Shown here: piece by piece, positions 7,992 through 17,358 of the stretch
How the letters are laid out: the number at the start of each line of letters is the position of its first letter
Numbering within the stretch: the first letter of the stretch is position 1
Assembly: GCF_013385635.1 (NCBI RefSeq)
Contig: NZ_JACAPR010000043.1
Location: 1-64,000 of the forward strand
Length of the DNA: 64,000 nt
Origin: Pseudomonas gingeri
GTDB lineage: Bacteria > Pseudomonadota > Gammaproteobacteria > Pseudomonadales > Pseudomonadaceae
Reading direction: 5' to 3'
Position numbers and translations under genes: made by a program
The notes under the pieces: generated by a model
The model's database searches: none
Seen by the model: only the letters and a program-made list of their open reading frames with translations
Told to the model about the DNA's origin: nothing

Positions 7992-8016
7992 CCGGGCATT
8001 GCCGTGCAACGCCCGG
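7992..8016 (-). terminator. Hairpin after the AraC gene, probable terminator
   Basis: The stem CCGGGC/GCCCGG (7992-7997 with 8011-8016) continues after one mismatch with TTGC/GCAA and closes on a 3-base loop. It lies directly after the AraC stop on the minus strand and would insulate nit1C. No T-tract follows, so it may act with Rho. Confidence 0.45.
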
Positions 8017-8022
8017 GCGGTC

Positions 8023-8868
8023 TCATGCCTGCTGGATGATGGAGCCGTTGTTCAGGAACTCGCGCACATAGGCGCTTGGCGTCTTGCCCGTGAAGGCGGT
8101 AAACGCCAGGGTGAACGCGGCGCCGCTGTTGAAGCCGACTTCCAGGGCGGTCTGGGTCACCGACATCTGCTTGCGCGTGAGCAGTTCGATGGCGCGGGTC
8201 ATGCGCAGTTCCTGGAGGAAGCGGCGCCAGCTCATGCCCAGTTCCTCCTGGAAATGTCGACGCAGGGTGCGCGTCGAGGTCCCGGCCGCTTCGGCGGCCA
8301 GTTCGATGGTCGCGGTGTCCAGTCGCGTGCGGGTGTAGGCGACGGCGCGCTTGATGATCGGCGATTCGCCATAGGGCACCCACATCATTCTCGAACATTC
8401 GAACCAGTCCTTGCAGAGCAGGCCCAGGGTATTGAGGTAACCGTTGGCCACGGCATCGTCGGCGTCCCGCGTGCGTCCCCAGCGCAAGGCATAACCGAAC
8501 ATTTCCCGGGCCAGGCTGCTGATCGAGGCGGCCCAGCAGCCTTCGTGCTGCCAGACGGTATGTTCCGCGCCCAGGTGGATGACCACCAGCACGGCATCGG
8601 CACTGGCATGGATCCGGTAGGGCCGGTCATGGGGAATGAACACCATGTGCGCCGGCAGGATCAGCCATTGGCCGTGGGGACCTTCGAGTTTTACCCGGCC
8701 ACGCTCGACGCAGAGGATCTTGTTCTTGCTGTCGCCCCGCGAACCGACCGTCAGCCGGCCCGGTTCGATGCGCTCCACGCATTCAGGCGTGGGGGCGTCG
8801 CAGCGAAAAGGGTTATATGCGTCATCTTCCGGTTCGATCCAGACCGATAACTGCGCCGCGTCACTCAT
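8023..8868 (-). CDS. AraC-family transcriptional regulator
   Basis: This is a 281-residue regulator. The N-terminal half looks like a cupin-type sensor (GRVKLEGPHGQWLILPAHMV, then IHLGAEHTVW). The C-terminal 100 residues carry two AraC helix-turn-helices, around ELAAEAAGTSTRTLRRHFQ and MSVTQTALEVGFNSGAAFT, followed by the AraC signature FTAFTGKTPSAYVREF. It is transcribed divergently from the ABC transporter at 9038, and the space between holds a 22-bp-spaced direct repeat (8919-8948), so it most likely controls that transporter. A role in nit1C, which lies downstream on the same strand, cannot be excluded but is less likely given the sigma-54 promoter. Confidence 0.9.
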   Translation of the reverse strand: MSDAAQLSVWIEPEDDAYNPFRCDAPTPECVERIEPGRLTVGSRGDSKNKILCVERGRVKLEGPHGQWLILPAHMVFIPHDRPYRIHASADAVLVVIHLGAEHTVWQHEGCWAASISSLAREMFGYALRWGRTRDADDAVANGYLNTLGLLCKDWFECSRMMWVPYGESPIIKRAVAYTRTRLDTATIELAAEAAGTSTRTLRRHFQEELGMSWRRFLQELRMTRAIELLTRKQMSVTQTALEVGFNSGAAFTLAFTAFTGKTPSAYVREFLNNGSIIQQA

Positions 8869-8918
8869 GTCCTCACTCCAGTGGAAGGGCTGCTGTGCAC
8901 CGAGTCGCGCCTGAGGGG

Positions 8919-8948
8919 TGGCCGATATTCGATGAATGATTGGCCGAT
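8919..8948. promoter_or_regulatory. Direct repeats, probable AraC operator
   Basis: TGGCCGAT occurs at 8919-8926 and again at 8941-8948, exactly 22 bp apart, that is, two helical turns on the same face. This is the usual arrangement of AraC-family half-sites. It lies 51 bp upstream of the AraC start and 90 bp upstream of the ABC ATPase start. A related ATAGCCGAA lies at 8981. Confidence 0.5.
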
Positions 8949-9037
8949 TTCAGTCGGTGGCAATTTCTGTGGGGCGGATAATAGCCGAAAACAAAAATAA
9001 TATGGCCATAAAACTAAAATCGGCCACGGAGGATGAT

Positions 9038-10582
9038 ATGCAAGCTGAGCTGCATCCGCAAAACCCCACGCCAGGTACTGCCGCGCCGGCGATCCTCACG
9101 GTTGAAGGCATCGGGAAAAAATTCAACGGCGTGCCCGCCCTGATGGACGTGAGTTTCCAGATTGCCCCCGGCGAAATCGTCGCCTTGCTGGGTGAGAACG
9201 GCGCGGGGAAATCGACCCTGATCAAGATTCTCGCCGGTGTCCACCTGCCGTCCGGCGGGCGCCTGCTGTTTCGCGGCGAGCTGTTCGATCCCGCCGCCAA
9301 CCACAAGCGCATCGCTTTCGTGCACCAGGACCTGGGGCTGGTCGACTGGATGACCGTTGCCGAAAACATCGCACTCTCGACGTTCTATCCGAAAAGGTCC
9401 GGGCTCATTCATTGGTCGTCGGTCATCCGCCGGGCGCGTGAGGCGCTGGCGCTGGTCGGTGGCGAGATCGATCCACGGCAACGGGTCGGCGAGTTGAGCC
9501 GGGCCGAGAAATCCCTGGTGGCGATTGCCCGGGGATTGTCCAGCCAGGCTGATGTCATGGTGCTGGACGAGCCGAGTGCCAGCCTCCCGGAAAATGAGGT
9601 GCTGCGACTCCACGAGGTGCTGAAGGGGCTGCGGGCAAGGGGCGTGGCGATGATCTACGTGTCGCACCGGCTCGACGAAGTCTTTGCGCTCTCGGATCGC
9701 ATCGTCGTGTTGCGCGACGGGCGCAAGGTGGCCGAGCAAGCCACCGGGCAGACCCGCCCGGACGAATTGGTCCGGCACATCATCGGGCGTGAACCCGACT
9801 CGGTGTTTGTCCGGCCGGAGCTGGTCAGGGCGGCACCGACCGTGTTGACCGTCAGGGGGTTGGTGACGGAGGACGCCGGACCACTGGATTTCGACGTGCG
9901 CCGGGGCGAAATCCTCGGCCTGGTGGGGCTGCGCGGGGCCGGACATGACTCGTTGGGCAAGGCGCTGTTCGGGGCCGTGCCGATCGTCAGCGGTGAAATC
10001 CTGCTCAACGGCACCGGGGTGAATCTGTCGACACCCGCTGCCGCCATCGCCAGTGGTGTCTGCCTGGTGGCCGGAGACCGTTATGGCGAGTCGATCGCGC
10101 CGGGCCTGAGTATCCGCGAAAACCTCTTCCTCAATCCCCTGGCCAGCGGACGCACGGGGCTCAAGCCGCGTTCCCCGGCCAGCGAGGGTTGTGAAGCACT
10201 TGAACTGGGGCGCCGCGTGGCCCTGGCCCCGAATGATCCCTCGGCGCCGATCGAGACGCTGTCCGGCGGCAACCAGCAGAAGGTGGTGATCGCCCGCTGG
10301 CTGCGTATCGGTGCCCATGTGCTGATGCTGGAAGACCCCACCGCCGGCGTCGATATCGGCGCCAAGGTGGAGATCTATCGCCTGCTCGGCGATGCGGTCC
10401 GGACCGGCATGGCCGTGCTGCTGATCTCCTCGGACTTCGAAGAGACGGCGCAGATCTGCCACCGCGCCCTGATCTTTCGCGATGGCCGCATTGCCCGCGA
10501 GTTGCCGCTGGCGCAATTGAGCGTCGATGCGCTGTTGCGCTGCGCGTCCCTGGATGCCGTCGATCCGCTCCCACAACAATAA
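9038..10582 (+). CDS. Sugar-type ABC transporter ATP-binding protein (RbsA-like)
   Basis: This 514-residue cytoplasmic ATPase has two fused ABC domains, the hallmark of the ribose/xylose (CUT2) importer class. The first Walker A is intact (GENGAGKST, residues 52-60). The second is degenerate (GLRGAGHDSLG), which is normal in this family. The second signature LSGGNQQKVVIARW is intact, and the first is the variant LSRAEKSLVAIARG. I chose ATG 9038 because GGAGG lies about 7 bp upstream; two in-frame upstream ATGs have no such site and no family similarity. It pairs with the permease (23 bp downstream) and the binding protein. The cargo is not predictable, and the linked deacetylase/PuuE-like gene hints at something other than a plain pentose. 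Confidence 0.9.
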   Translation: MQAELHPQNPTPGTAAPAILTVEGIGKKFNGVPALMDVSFQIAPGEIVALLGENGAGKSTLIKILAGVHLPSGGRLLFRGELFDPAANHKRIAFVHQDLGLVDWMTVAENIALSTFYPKRSGLIHWSSVIRRAREALALVGGEIDPRQRVGELSRAEKSLVAIARGLSSQADVMVLDEPSASLPENEVLRLHEVLKGLRARGVAMIYVSHRLDEVFALSDRIVVLRDGRKVAEQATGQTRPDELVRHIIGREPDSVFVRPELVRAAPTVLTVRGLVTEDAGPLDFDVRRGEILGLVGLRGAGHDSLGKALFGAVPIVSGEILLNGTGVNLSTPAAAIASGVCLVAGDRYGESIAPGLSIRENLFLNPLASGRTGLKPRSPASEGCEALELGRRVALAPNDPSAPIETLSGGNQQKVVIARWLRIGAHVLMLEDPTAGVDIGAKVEIYRLLGDAVRTGMAVLLISSDFEETAQICHRALIFRDGRIARELPLAQLSVDALLRCASLDAVDPLPQQ

Positions 10583-10605
10583 TCAAAACCGCGTGAGGTT
10601 CCACC

Positions 10606-11685
10606 ATGCAATCGCTTAAATCCAACGCGCTCGAACCGACCCGTCGAGAGCTGGCCGAGCTGTCGGGGTTCGCCCGCCTGTTGCGGCTGTTGCCGGTGTT
10701 CGGCCTGCCGATCCTGACCCTGTTGCTGATCGCGCTGTTCTCGATCCTGCTGCCGGATACCTTCCCGACGCTGCTCAACCTGCGCTCGATCATCGGCGAC
10801 AAAGCCATCATCGCGATTCTCGCGCTGGCGGCGATGATCCCGATGTCCAGCGGGCGTATCGACCTCACGGTGGGCTACGGCATTGTCCTCTGGCACATCC
10901 TCGCCATCAGTTTGCAGACGGTCTACGGGCTCGACTGGATCACCGCCGTGCTTATCGTCCTGGTGCTGGGCGCGTTGCTGGGGTTGCTGAACGGCTTGCT
11001 GGTGGAAATCGCCCAGATCGATTCGTTCATCGCCACCCTGGGCACCGGCACCGTGCTGTATGCCGTCGCCATGTGGCACACCCAGGGGCGGCAGGTCATC
11101 GGTAGCTTGCCGGATGCCTTCACGGCGCTGTTCACCAGCCACCTGTGGGGCATGCCCATTGTCGCGGTGTACGTGCTGGTCATCAGCCTGGTGTTGTGGC
11201 TGGCGGCCGATTTCCTGCCGGTCGGGCGTTACCTGTATGCCATCGGCGCCAACTCCCGCGCCGCCACCCTCAACGGTATTCCCACCCGCCGTTATGTGAT
11301 CGGCGCGTTTGTGGCCTCTGGAGCATTGACGGCCTTCGCCGGGGTGATCCTGGCCGCCAAGCTGCGCATCGGCCAGGCCAGTGTCGGGCTCGACTTCCTG
11401 CTGCCGGCACTGGTCGGCGCGTTCCTCGGGTCGACCACGATCAAGCCGGGGCGGGTAAACGTCTGGGGCACGGTGGTCGGGGTGGTGATCCTCGCCGTGG
11501 GCATCTCCGGTATCCAGCAACTGGGCGGCGAGTTCTATGTCGAGCCGCTGTTCAACGGCATGACCCTGCTGGTGGCGATCGGCATTGCCGGTTATGCCCA
11601 GCGTCGGCGCAGCGTGGCCCGCAAGCGCCCGGCTATCGCGACCGCCGCAGCCGGCGATCCGCAGGGAAAAACAACCCCTGTCTGA
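10606..11685 (+). CDS. Sugar-type ABC transporter permease
   Basis: This 359-residue inner-membrane permease of the BPD_transp_2 (RbsC/XylH) family has about nine to ten hydrophobic segments. The conserved stretch near residues 215-240 (GRYLYAIGANSRAATLNGIP) is the permease loop that contacts the ATPase. Start ATG 10606 follows a GTGAGG site, 23 bp after the ATPase stop. The single permease gene would form a homodimer, as in RbsC systems. The basic tail RRRSVARKR is cytoplasmic. Confidence 0.9.
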   Translation: MQSLKSNALEPTRRELAELSGFARLLRLLPVFGLPILTLLLIALFSILLPDTFPTLLNLRSIIGDKAIIAILALAAMIPMSSGRIDLTVGYGIVLWHILAISLQTVYGLDWITAVLIVLVLGALLGLLNGLLVEIAQIDSFIATLGTGTVLYAVAMWHTQGRQVIGSLPDAFTALFTSHLWGMPIVAVYVLVISLVLWLAADFLPVGRYLYAIGANSRAATLNGIPTRRYVIGAFVASGALTAFAGVILAAKLRIGQASVGLDFLLPALVGAFLGSTTIKPGRVNVWGTVVGVVILAVGISGIQQLGGEFYVEPLFNGMTLLVAIGIAGYAQRRRSVARKRPAIATAAAGDPQGKTTPV

Positions 11686-11737
11686 AACCTTCTTTCCAGC
11701 CCTGCACCTCAATCCAAAAACAACAAAAGGGGACACC

Positions 11738-12856
11738 ATGAAAATGCTCGATCTGAAGCGGCTACACCTCTGCGCGGCCATGGCCGTCTGGTTGCCACTG
11801 ACCGCGCCGGCCCATGCCGAGGAGGCCTTTCTCGAACAGGCGCGTGCGTATACCCGCGACGTCACCCAGCCCGGCCAGCCCTGGACCGGCCCCACCACCG
11901 GAGCGCCCGCCCAGACGGGCAAGAGCATTGTCTTCGTTTCCGCGGACCAGCGTGACAGCGGTCCGCGTGGCGTCGGCCAGTCGGTACAGGAGGCGGCCAA
12001 GGCCATCGGCTGGACCTTCCGCTCGATTGACGGCCAGGGCTCCATCTCGGGCCGCTCGGCAGCCTTGAACCAGGCCATTGCCCTCAAGCCGGACGGTATC
12101 GTGCTGGGCAGCGTGGATGCCAACGAGCAGGCGCAGTTGATCAAGGATGCCAGCAGCCGGGGCATCCGCGTGGTCGGCTGGCATTCGTTGTCCAGGCCGG
12201 GGCCCGCGCCGGCGGCGGGACTGTTCACCAACCTGGCGACCGACCCGCTCGACGTCGGCAAGGCGGCAGTGATGTACGCCGTCGCGCAGTCCGACGGCAA
12301 GGCCGGGGTGGTGATCTTCACCGACTCCACCTACGAGATCGCCATCAGTAAATCCAATGCGATGGCCGACCTGGTCAAGCAATGTCCGGGTTGCCAGTTG
12401 CTGAAGGTCGAGGATGCGCCCCTGGCCGATTCCGCGACGCGCATGCCGCAGCTGACCACCACGCTGTTGCAGCGTTTCGGCGCGAAGTGGACCTATGCCT
12501 TGTCGATCAACGACCTGACGTTCGACTTCATGGCGCCGGCGTTGCAACAGGCGGGTTATGCCGCGGACGGGCCGTTGCTCGGGGTCTCGGCCGGCAATGG
12601 CAGCGAAACCGCCTTCCAGCGCATTCGTACCGGGCAATACCAGAGCGCCACGGTCGCCGAGCCGGTGTCCCTGCACGGCTGGCAAGCGGTCGATGAGCTG
12701 AACCGGGCTTTTGCCGGGCAGTCGCCGAGTGGTTTCAGTGCGCCCGTGCATCTGGTCGTGGCGGGCAACATCGCCACCGATGGCGGCGCCCGCAACCTGT
12801 ATGACCCGGACAACCATTACCGGGATGTCTACCGTGGCATCTGGGCCGGCCAATAA
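11738..12856 (+). CDS. Periplasmic substrate-binding protein of the ABC transporter
   Basis: This 372-residue binding protein belongs to the Peripla_BP_4 / sugar-binding LacI-like group. It has a Sec signal peptide (MKMLDLKRLHLCAAMAVWL, then PAHA cleavage before EEAF). The mature part shows the family pattern IVFVSADQRDSGPRGVGQSV, then ALKPDGIVLGSVDANEQ, and later GVSAGNGSETAFQRIRTGQY. Start ATG 11738 has AAAGGGG upstream; the open frame extends into the permease gene without support. It is the third gene of the importer, 52 bp after the permease, and is followed by a small hairpin that may stabilise its mRNA. Confidence 0.9.
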   Translation: MKMLDLKRLHLCAAMAVWLPLTAPAHAEEAFLEQARAYTRDVTQPGQPWTGPTTGAPAQTGKSIVFVSADQRDSGPRGVGQSVQEAAKAIGWTFRSIDGQGSISGRSAALNQAIALKPDGIVLGSVDANEQAQLIKDASSRGIRVVGWHSLSRPGPAPAAGLFTNLATDPLDVGKAAVMYAVAQSDGKAGVVIFTDSTYEIAISKSNAMADLVKQCPGCQLLKVEDAPLADSATRMPQLTTTLLQRFGAKWTYALSINDLTFDFMAPALQQAGYAADGPLLGVSAGNGSETAFQRIRTGQYQSATVAEPVSLHGWQAVDELNRAFAGQSPSGFSAPVHLVVAGNIATDGGARNLYDPDNHYRDVYRGIWAGQ

Positions 12857-12883
12857 CGCTATTTCCTCGTGCAAATCCAGGCT

Positions 12884-12899
12884 CGGCCCCCGTGGGCCG
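12884..12899 (+). other. Small intergenic hairpin after the binding-protein gene
   Basis: CGGCCC-CCGT-GGGCCG forms a perfect 6-bp stem with a 4-base loop in the 81-bp gap between the binding protein and the deacetylase. There is no T-tract. Such hairpins after binding-protein genes often protect the upstream mRNA and lower downstream expression; that role is inferred. Confidence 0.35.
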
Positions 12900-12937
12900 G
12901 GCCTCCATCCCCGCATCACCGCGAAAGAGGCAAGACC

Positions 12938-13831
12938 ATGACCAAGACGTTCTGGCCGGAAGGTGTCCGGCTCGTGATATCGGTTTCCATGCAGTTCGAA
13001 GCGGGTGGCGAAGCCCCCTTCGGCGCCATGGGGCCGTTCAGCAACATGTTCGGCATGAAGGATGGCTACCCGGATTTCCCCACCCAGTCCTGGTACAAGT
13101 ACGGCTACCGCGAGGGCATCCAGCGGATGCTCGATCTCTGGGACAAATACGCCATCAAGGTCACTTCGCACATGGTCGGCAGTGCGGTGGACCGCTCCCC
13201 GGAGGTGGCGAAGGAAATCGTCCAGCGCGGCCATGAAGCGGCTGCCCACGGACGTGACTGGATCCCGCAGTACGACTTGTCCCTGGACGATGAGCGCAGG
13301 TTCATCGCCGACAATATCGACAGCATCATCAAGGCTACCGGCGTGCGTCCGGTCGGCTACAACGGCGCGGCCATGCGCGGCACGCCCAATACCCTCAACC
13401 TGCTGCAGGACCTGGGCTTCGAGTACCACATCGATGATGTCAGCCGCGACGAGCCGTTCCTGATTCCGGTGCGGGGCAAGGATTTTGTCGTGGTGCCCTA
13501 TACGATGAACCTCAACGACATCATCCAGTTCGAGGGCTACCAGTACAGCGTCGACGCCTTCGAGCGCCAGTTGCACGACGAGTTCGACCAGCTTTACGAA
13601 GAGGCCGGCAGCCGGCGGCGGATGATGTCGATCAGCACCCATGACCGCATCGCGGGGCGGCCGGCACGGGTACGTTCGCTGGGACGATTCCTCGAATACG
13701 CCCTCAAGCAACCGGGGGTGGTGTTCATGCGCAAGGACGAGATCGCCCGTTTTGCCGCATCGAGCCCGGATACCGTGCGCGATATCAACGAATACGATGT
13801 CTGGGCCAGGAAACTCGGGTTGAGCGCCTGA
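12938..13831 (+). CDS. Polysaccharide deacetylase / PuuE-allantoinase-like hydrolase
   Basis: This 297-residue cytoplasmic enzyme of the NodB-type carbohydrate esterase 4 fold has no signal peptide. Near its start it has VSMQFEAGGEAPFG, which resembles the NYEEGGE element of PuuE-type allantoinases. The metal-site element VQRGHEAAAHGRDW lies at about 91-104, and GFEYHIDDVSRDEPFLIP at about 160-177. It is encoded directly after a sugar-type ABC importer and ends at a strong terminator. The likely job is hydrolysis of an amide, acetamido or cyclic-amide bond in the imported compound. Whether that is an N-acetyl sugar or a purine-derived ring cannot be decided from sequence. Start ATG 12938 follows AGAGG. 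Confidence 0.8.
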   Translation: MTKTFWPEGVRLVISVSMQFEAGGEAPFGAMGPFSNMFGMKDGYPDFPTQSWYKYGYREGIQRMLDLWDKYAIKVTSHMVGSAVDRSPEVAKEIVQRGHEAAAHGRDWIPQYDLSLDDERRFIADNIDSIIKATGVRPVGYNGAAMRGTPNTLNLLQDLGFEYHIDDVSRDEPFLIPVRGKDFVVVPYTMNLNDIIQFEGYQYSVDAFERQLHDEFDQLYEEAGSRRRMMSISTHDRIAGRPARVRSLGRFLEYALKQPGVVFMRKDEIARFAASSPDTVRDINEYDVWARKLGLSA

Positions 13832-13840
13832 CGGGGCAGG

Positions 13841-13865
13841 GGGCTGCCGGCGGGCAGCCCTTTTT
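13841..13865 (+). terminator. Rho-independent terminator after the ABC/deacetylase operon
   Basis: GGGCTGCC-GGCG-GGCAGCCC (13841-13860) is a perfect 8-bp GC-rich stem with a 4-base loop, followed by TTTTT at 13861-13865. It starts 10 bp after the deacetylase stop. The T-run reaches the stop codon of the convergent gene. Confidence 0.9.
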
Positions 13866-14497
13866 CACACCAGGTCCCGGGACGTGAGCAGGCGAACGCC
13901 CTGGGGCCTGGACAGCACGGCGTCGATCATCACCCGGGCGATATTGGCCGGCGGGTTGATCCACAGGCCGCGTGGCAGTACCGGCCGAAGCAGGGCTGCC
14001 AGGGGCAGTACCAGGCGTTCGGCGGGGCGGAACTCTTCGCGGCTGCCGCCAATCATGCCTGGACGAATGATCGTCAGCGAGCGGAACCCGATGCCCTGGA
14101 TATCCCGCTCCAGCTCACCCTTGATCCGGCAATAGTAGAGCGGTATGGACAGCGAGGCGCCGGGCGAGGAGATGATTGCGCAGGCCTTTGCTCCCAGCGC
14201 CAGGGACCATTCGGCGAACTTGATCGGCAGAACGTAGTCGACCTGTCGAAACGCCTCCTTCGAACCGGCCTTGGCGATCGTCGTGCCCATCGTGCAGATC
14301 ATGGCGTCGATGGACAGTCCGGCGATATCGGCAAAGGTCTGGTGCAGATCGGCCGATACCGGATTGAGCAGTTTGGGGTGCTCCGCGAGCGCCCGGCGCG
14401 TGGGCGCGATGATCTGTTCGATGTGTTCGTTTGCCAGCGCCTGCTCCAGCAAGTTGCGGCCGACCTGGCCCGTCGCCCCGAGAATCAGTACCTTCAT
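13865..14497 (-). CDS. NAD(P)-binding Rossmann-fold protein (atypical SDR)
   Basis: This is a 210-residue protein of the NAD(P)H-binding, atypical short-chain dehydrogenase group. The nucleotide-binding motif GATGQVG is at residues 7-13 and the rest follows the family (ICTMGTTIAKAGSKEAF, then ISSPGASLSIPLYYCRIKGE, where the Y-x-x-x-K pair sits). Related proteins include oxidoreductases and HTATIP2-like sensors. It begins at ATG 14497, 17 bp after the lipoprotein gene, so the two are probably co-transcribed. A much longer frame upstream overlaps the lipoprotein gene and is not family sequence. Substrate unknown. Confidence 0.85.
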   Translation of the reverse strand: MKVLILGATGQVGRNLLEQALANEHIEQIIAPTRRALAEHPKLLNPVSADLHQTFADIAGLSIDAMICTMGTTIAKAGSKEAFRQVDYVLPIKFAEWSLALGAKACAIISSPGASLSIPLYYCRIKGELERDIQGIGFRSLTIIRPGMIGGSREEFRPAERLVLPLAALLRPVLPRGLWINPPANIARVMIDAVLSRPQGVRLLTSRDLV

Positions 14498-14514
14498 CGT
14501 GGTTGCCTCTGTAT

Positions 14515-15099
14515 TCAGCGCACGCCGGGGCGCGATGCCGGGACATTGTCGTGAAAGATCGAGCCGTAGTAGGCATGACCGCTGCCGAGGTGGTGGCCGA
14601 AGGCGAAGCCTTTCTCCAGCATCACCTGCATGTCGGCCTCGGTAATACGCATCACGTAACTGTGTTCGGTGGTGCTCAGTACGCAGTCCGAACCCTGTGC
14701 TTCGCGAAGATTGAACCACTTGCCAGGGGCGGCATGCCCGCTGGGAAACCCATGGCCGGCGTGCTCCAGCTGCCAGCCGCCGTCGAGCAGGATCCAGTAG
14801 TCGGCGGCCGATGCGTTGGCCTGATCGCTCCTGACGATGACCGATCCGTTCTCGGTTTCCCATTCTTGCGAATGGTCGATCACCCACTGCAACTGGTCGC
14901 TCGACAGCGCCGTGAAGAACGGCGTGTGCCGCAGCAGATGCAAATACGTGATGGAAGGTTTCATGCTCATCTCTTGCTTGGCGTCAGGTATCGGTGTGCT
15001 TGCGCACGCCGTGAGTGCGATCGCTGCGAACAGCCCGAAGGTTGCGATCCGCAGGCAGGCGCGCAGCGCGGCGGAGCCTGGTGGCGGTCGAGGGTGCAT
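14515..15099 (-). CDS. Predicted lipoprotein with cyclic-nucleotide-binding-like domain
   Basis: This 194-residue protein begins with a basic N-terminus and a hydrophobic segment that ends in the lipobox LTAC (IATFGLFAAIALTAC), so it should be lipidated and face the periplasm. From about residue 45 it resembles a cyclic-nucleotide-binding beta-roll (LHLLRHTPFFTALSSDQLQW, then VIVRSDQ and YWILLDGGWQLEHAG), but the phosphate-binding cassette of true cAMP receptors is not evident. If translation began instead at an internal ATG (MSMKPSITYL) the product would be cytoplasmic; the fit of the lipobox favours ATG 15099. It is the first gene of a two-gene unit with the Rossmann protein and is divergent from the sigma-54 activator. 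Confidence 0.7.
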   Translation of the reverse strand: MHPRPPPGSAALRACLRIATFGLFAAIALTACASTPIPDAKQEMSMKPSITYLHLLRHTPFFTALSSDQLQWVIDHSQEWETENGSVIVRSDQANASAADYWILLDGGWQLEHAGHGFPSGHAAPGKWFNLREAQGSDCVLSTTEHSYVMRITEADMQVMLEKGFAFGHHLGSGHAYYGSIFHDNVPASRPGVR

Positions 15100-15277
15100 G
15101 GCGTGTTTCCTGCTGCGGGTGCGAACGGGGGCAATGGTGGATTGTTTTCCCGAAGAGATAATTACCTCGAAATGGACAACATAATTCCATTTTCCCCAAC
15201 TATCGGCTGCGGCATACGCCGGGATGATCGGGTTATCTGAGACGTCTTTTTCAGGTCGATCTGATCCTATCGGGATG

Positions 15278-15334
15278 CTACGAAATTCCGTATAACTGGC
15301 AGTCTTCAACACTGGCGGTCACGGGATTTCGTAG
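15278..15334. promoter_or_regulatory. Probable autoregulatory site of the sigma-54 activator
   Basis: CTACGAAATTCCGTAT at 15278-15293 fits the TACG-N6-CGTA pattern of the two nitB-upstream palindromes. Its left arm CTACGAAAT is also repeated as a perfect inverted copy, ATTTCGTAG, at 15326-15334, three bases before the activator's ATG. Overlap with the promoter and start region suggests repression of the gene by its own product. Confidence 0.6.
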
Positions 15335-15336
15335 GT

Positions 15337-17229
<1,893 letters not shown>

Positions 17230-17358
17230 GCCTGGGCGAATTGCCCGGCAAGCGGTATTCCCTGCTCTGGGTGTGAAGTGAATTTCATCCCCGACCTCTA
17301 ATGGCTCCGAGGGATTGTCGCTAGTGTCACAGCGAAATAGCGACCCCGGGAGCAGGAC

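Noticed and set aside
11762..13711. A 649-codon antisense frame across the binding protein and deacetylase genes
   Set aside because: It spans two recognisable genes and their intergenic hairpin, with no domain or start signal of its own.
17290..17325. A possible sigma-54 promoter before the Tat FAD oxidoreductase (TGGCTCC followed by GATTG)
   Set aside because: The GG and GC doublets are not at the required distance and the downstream GC is missing.
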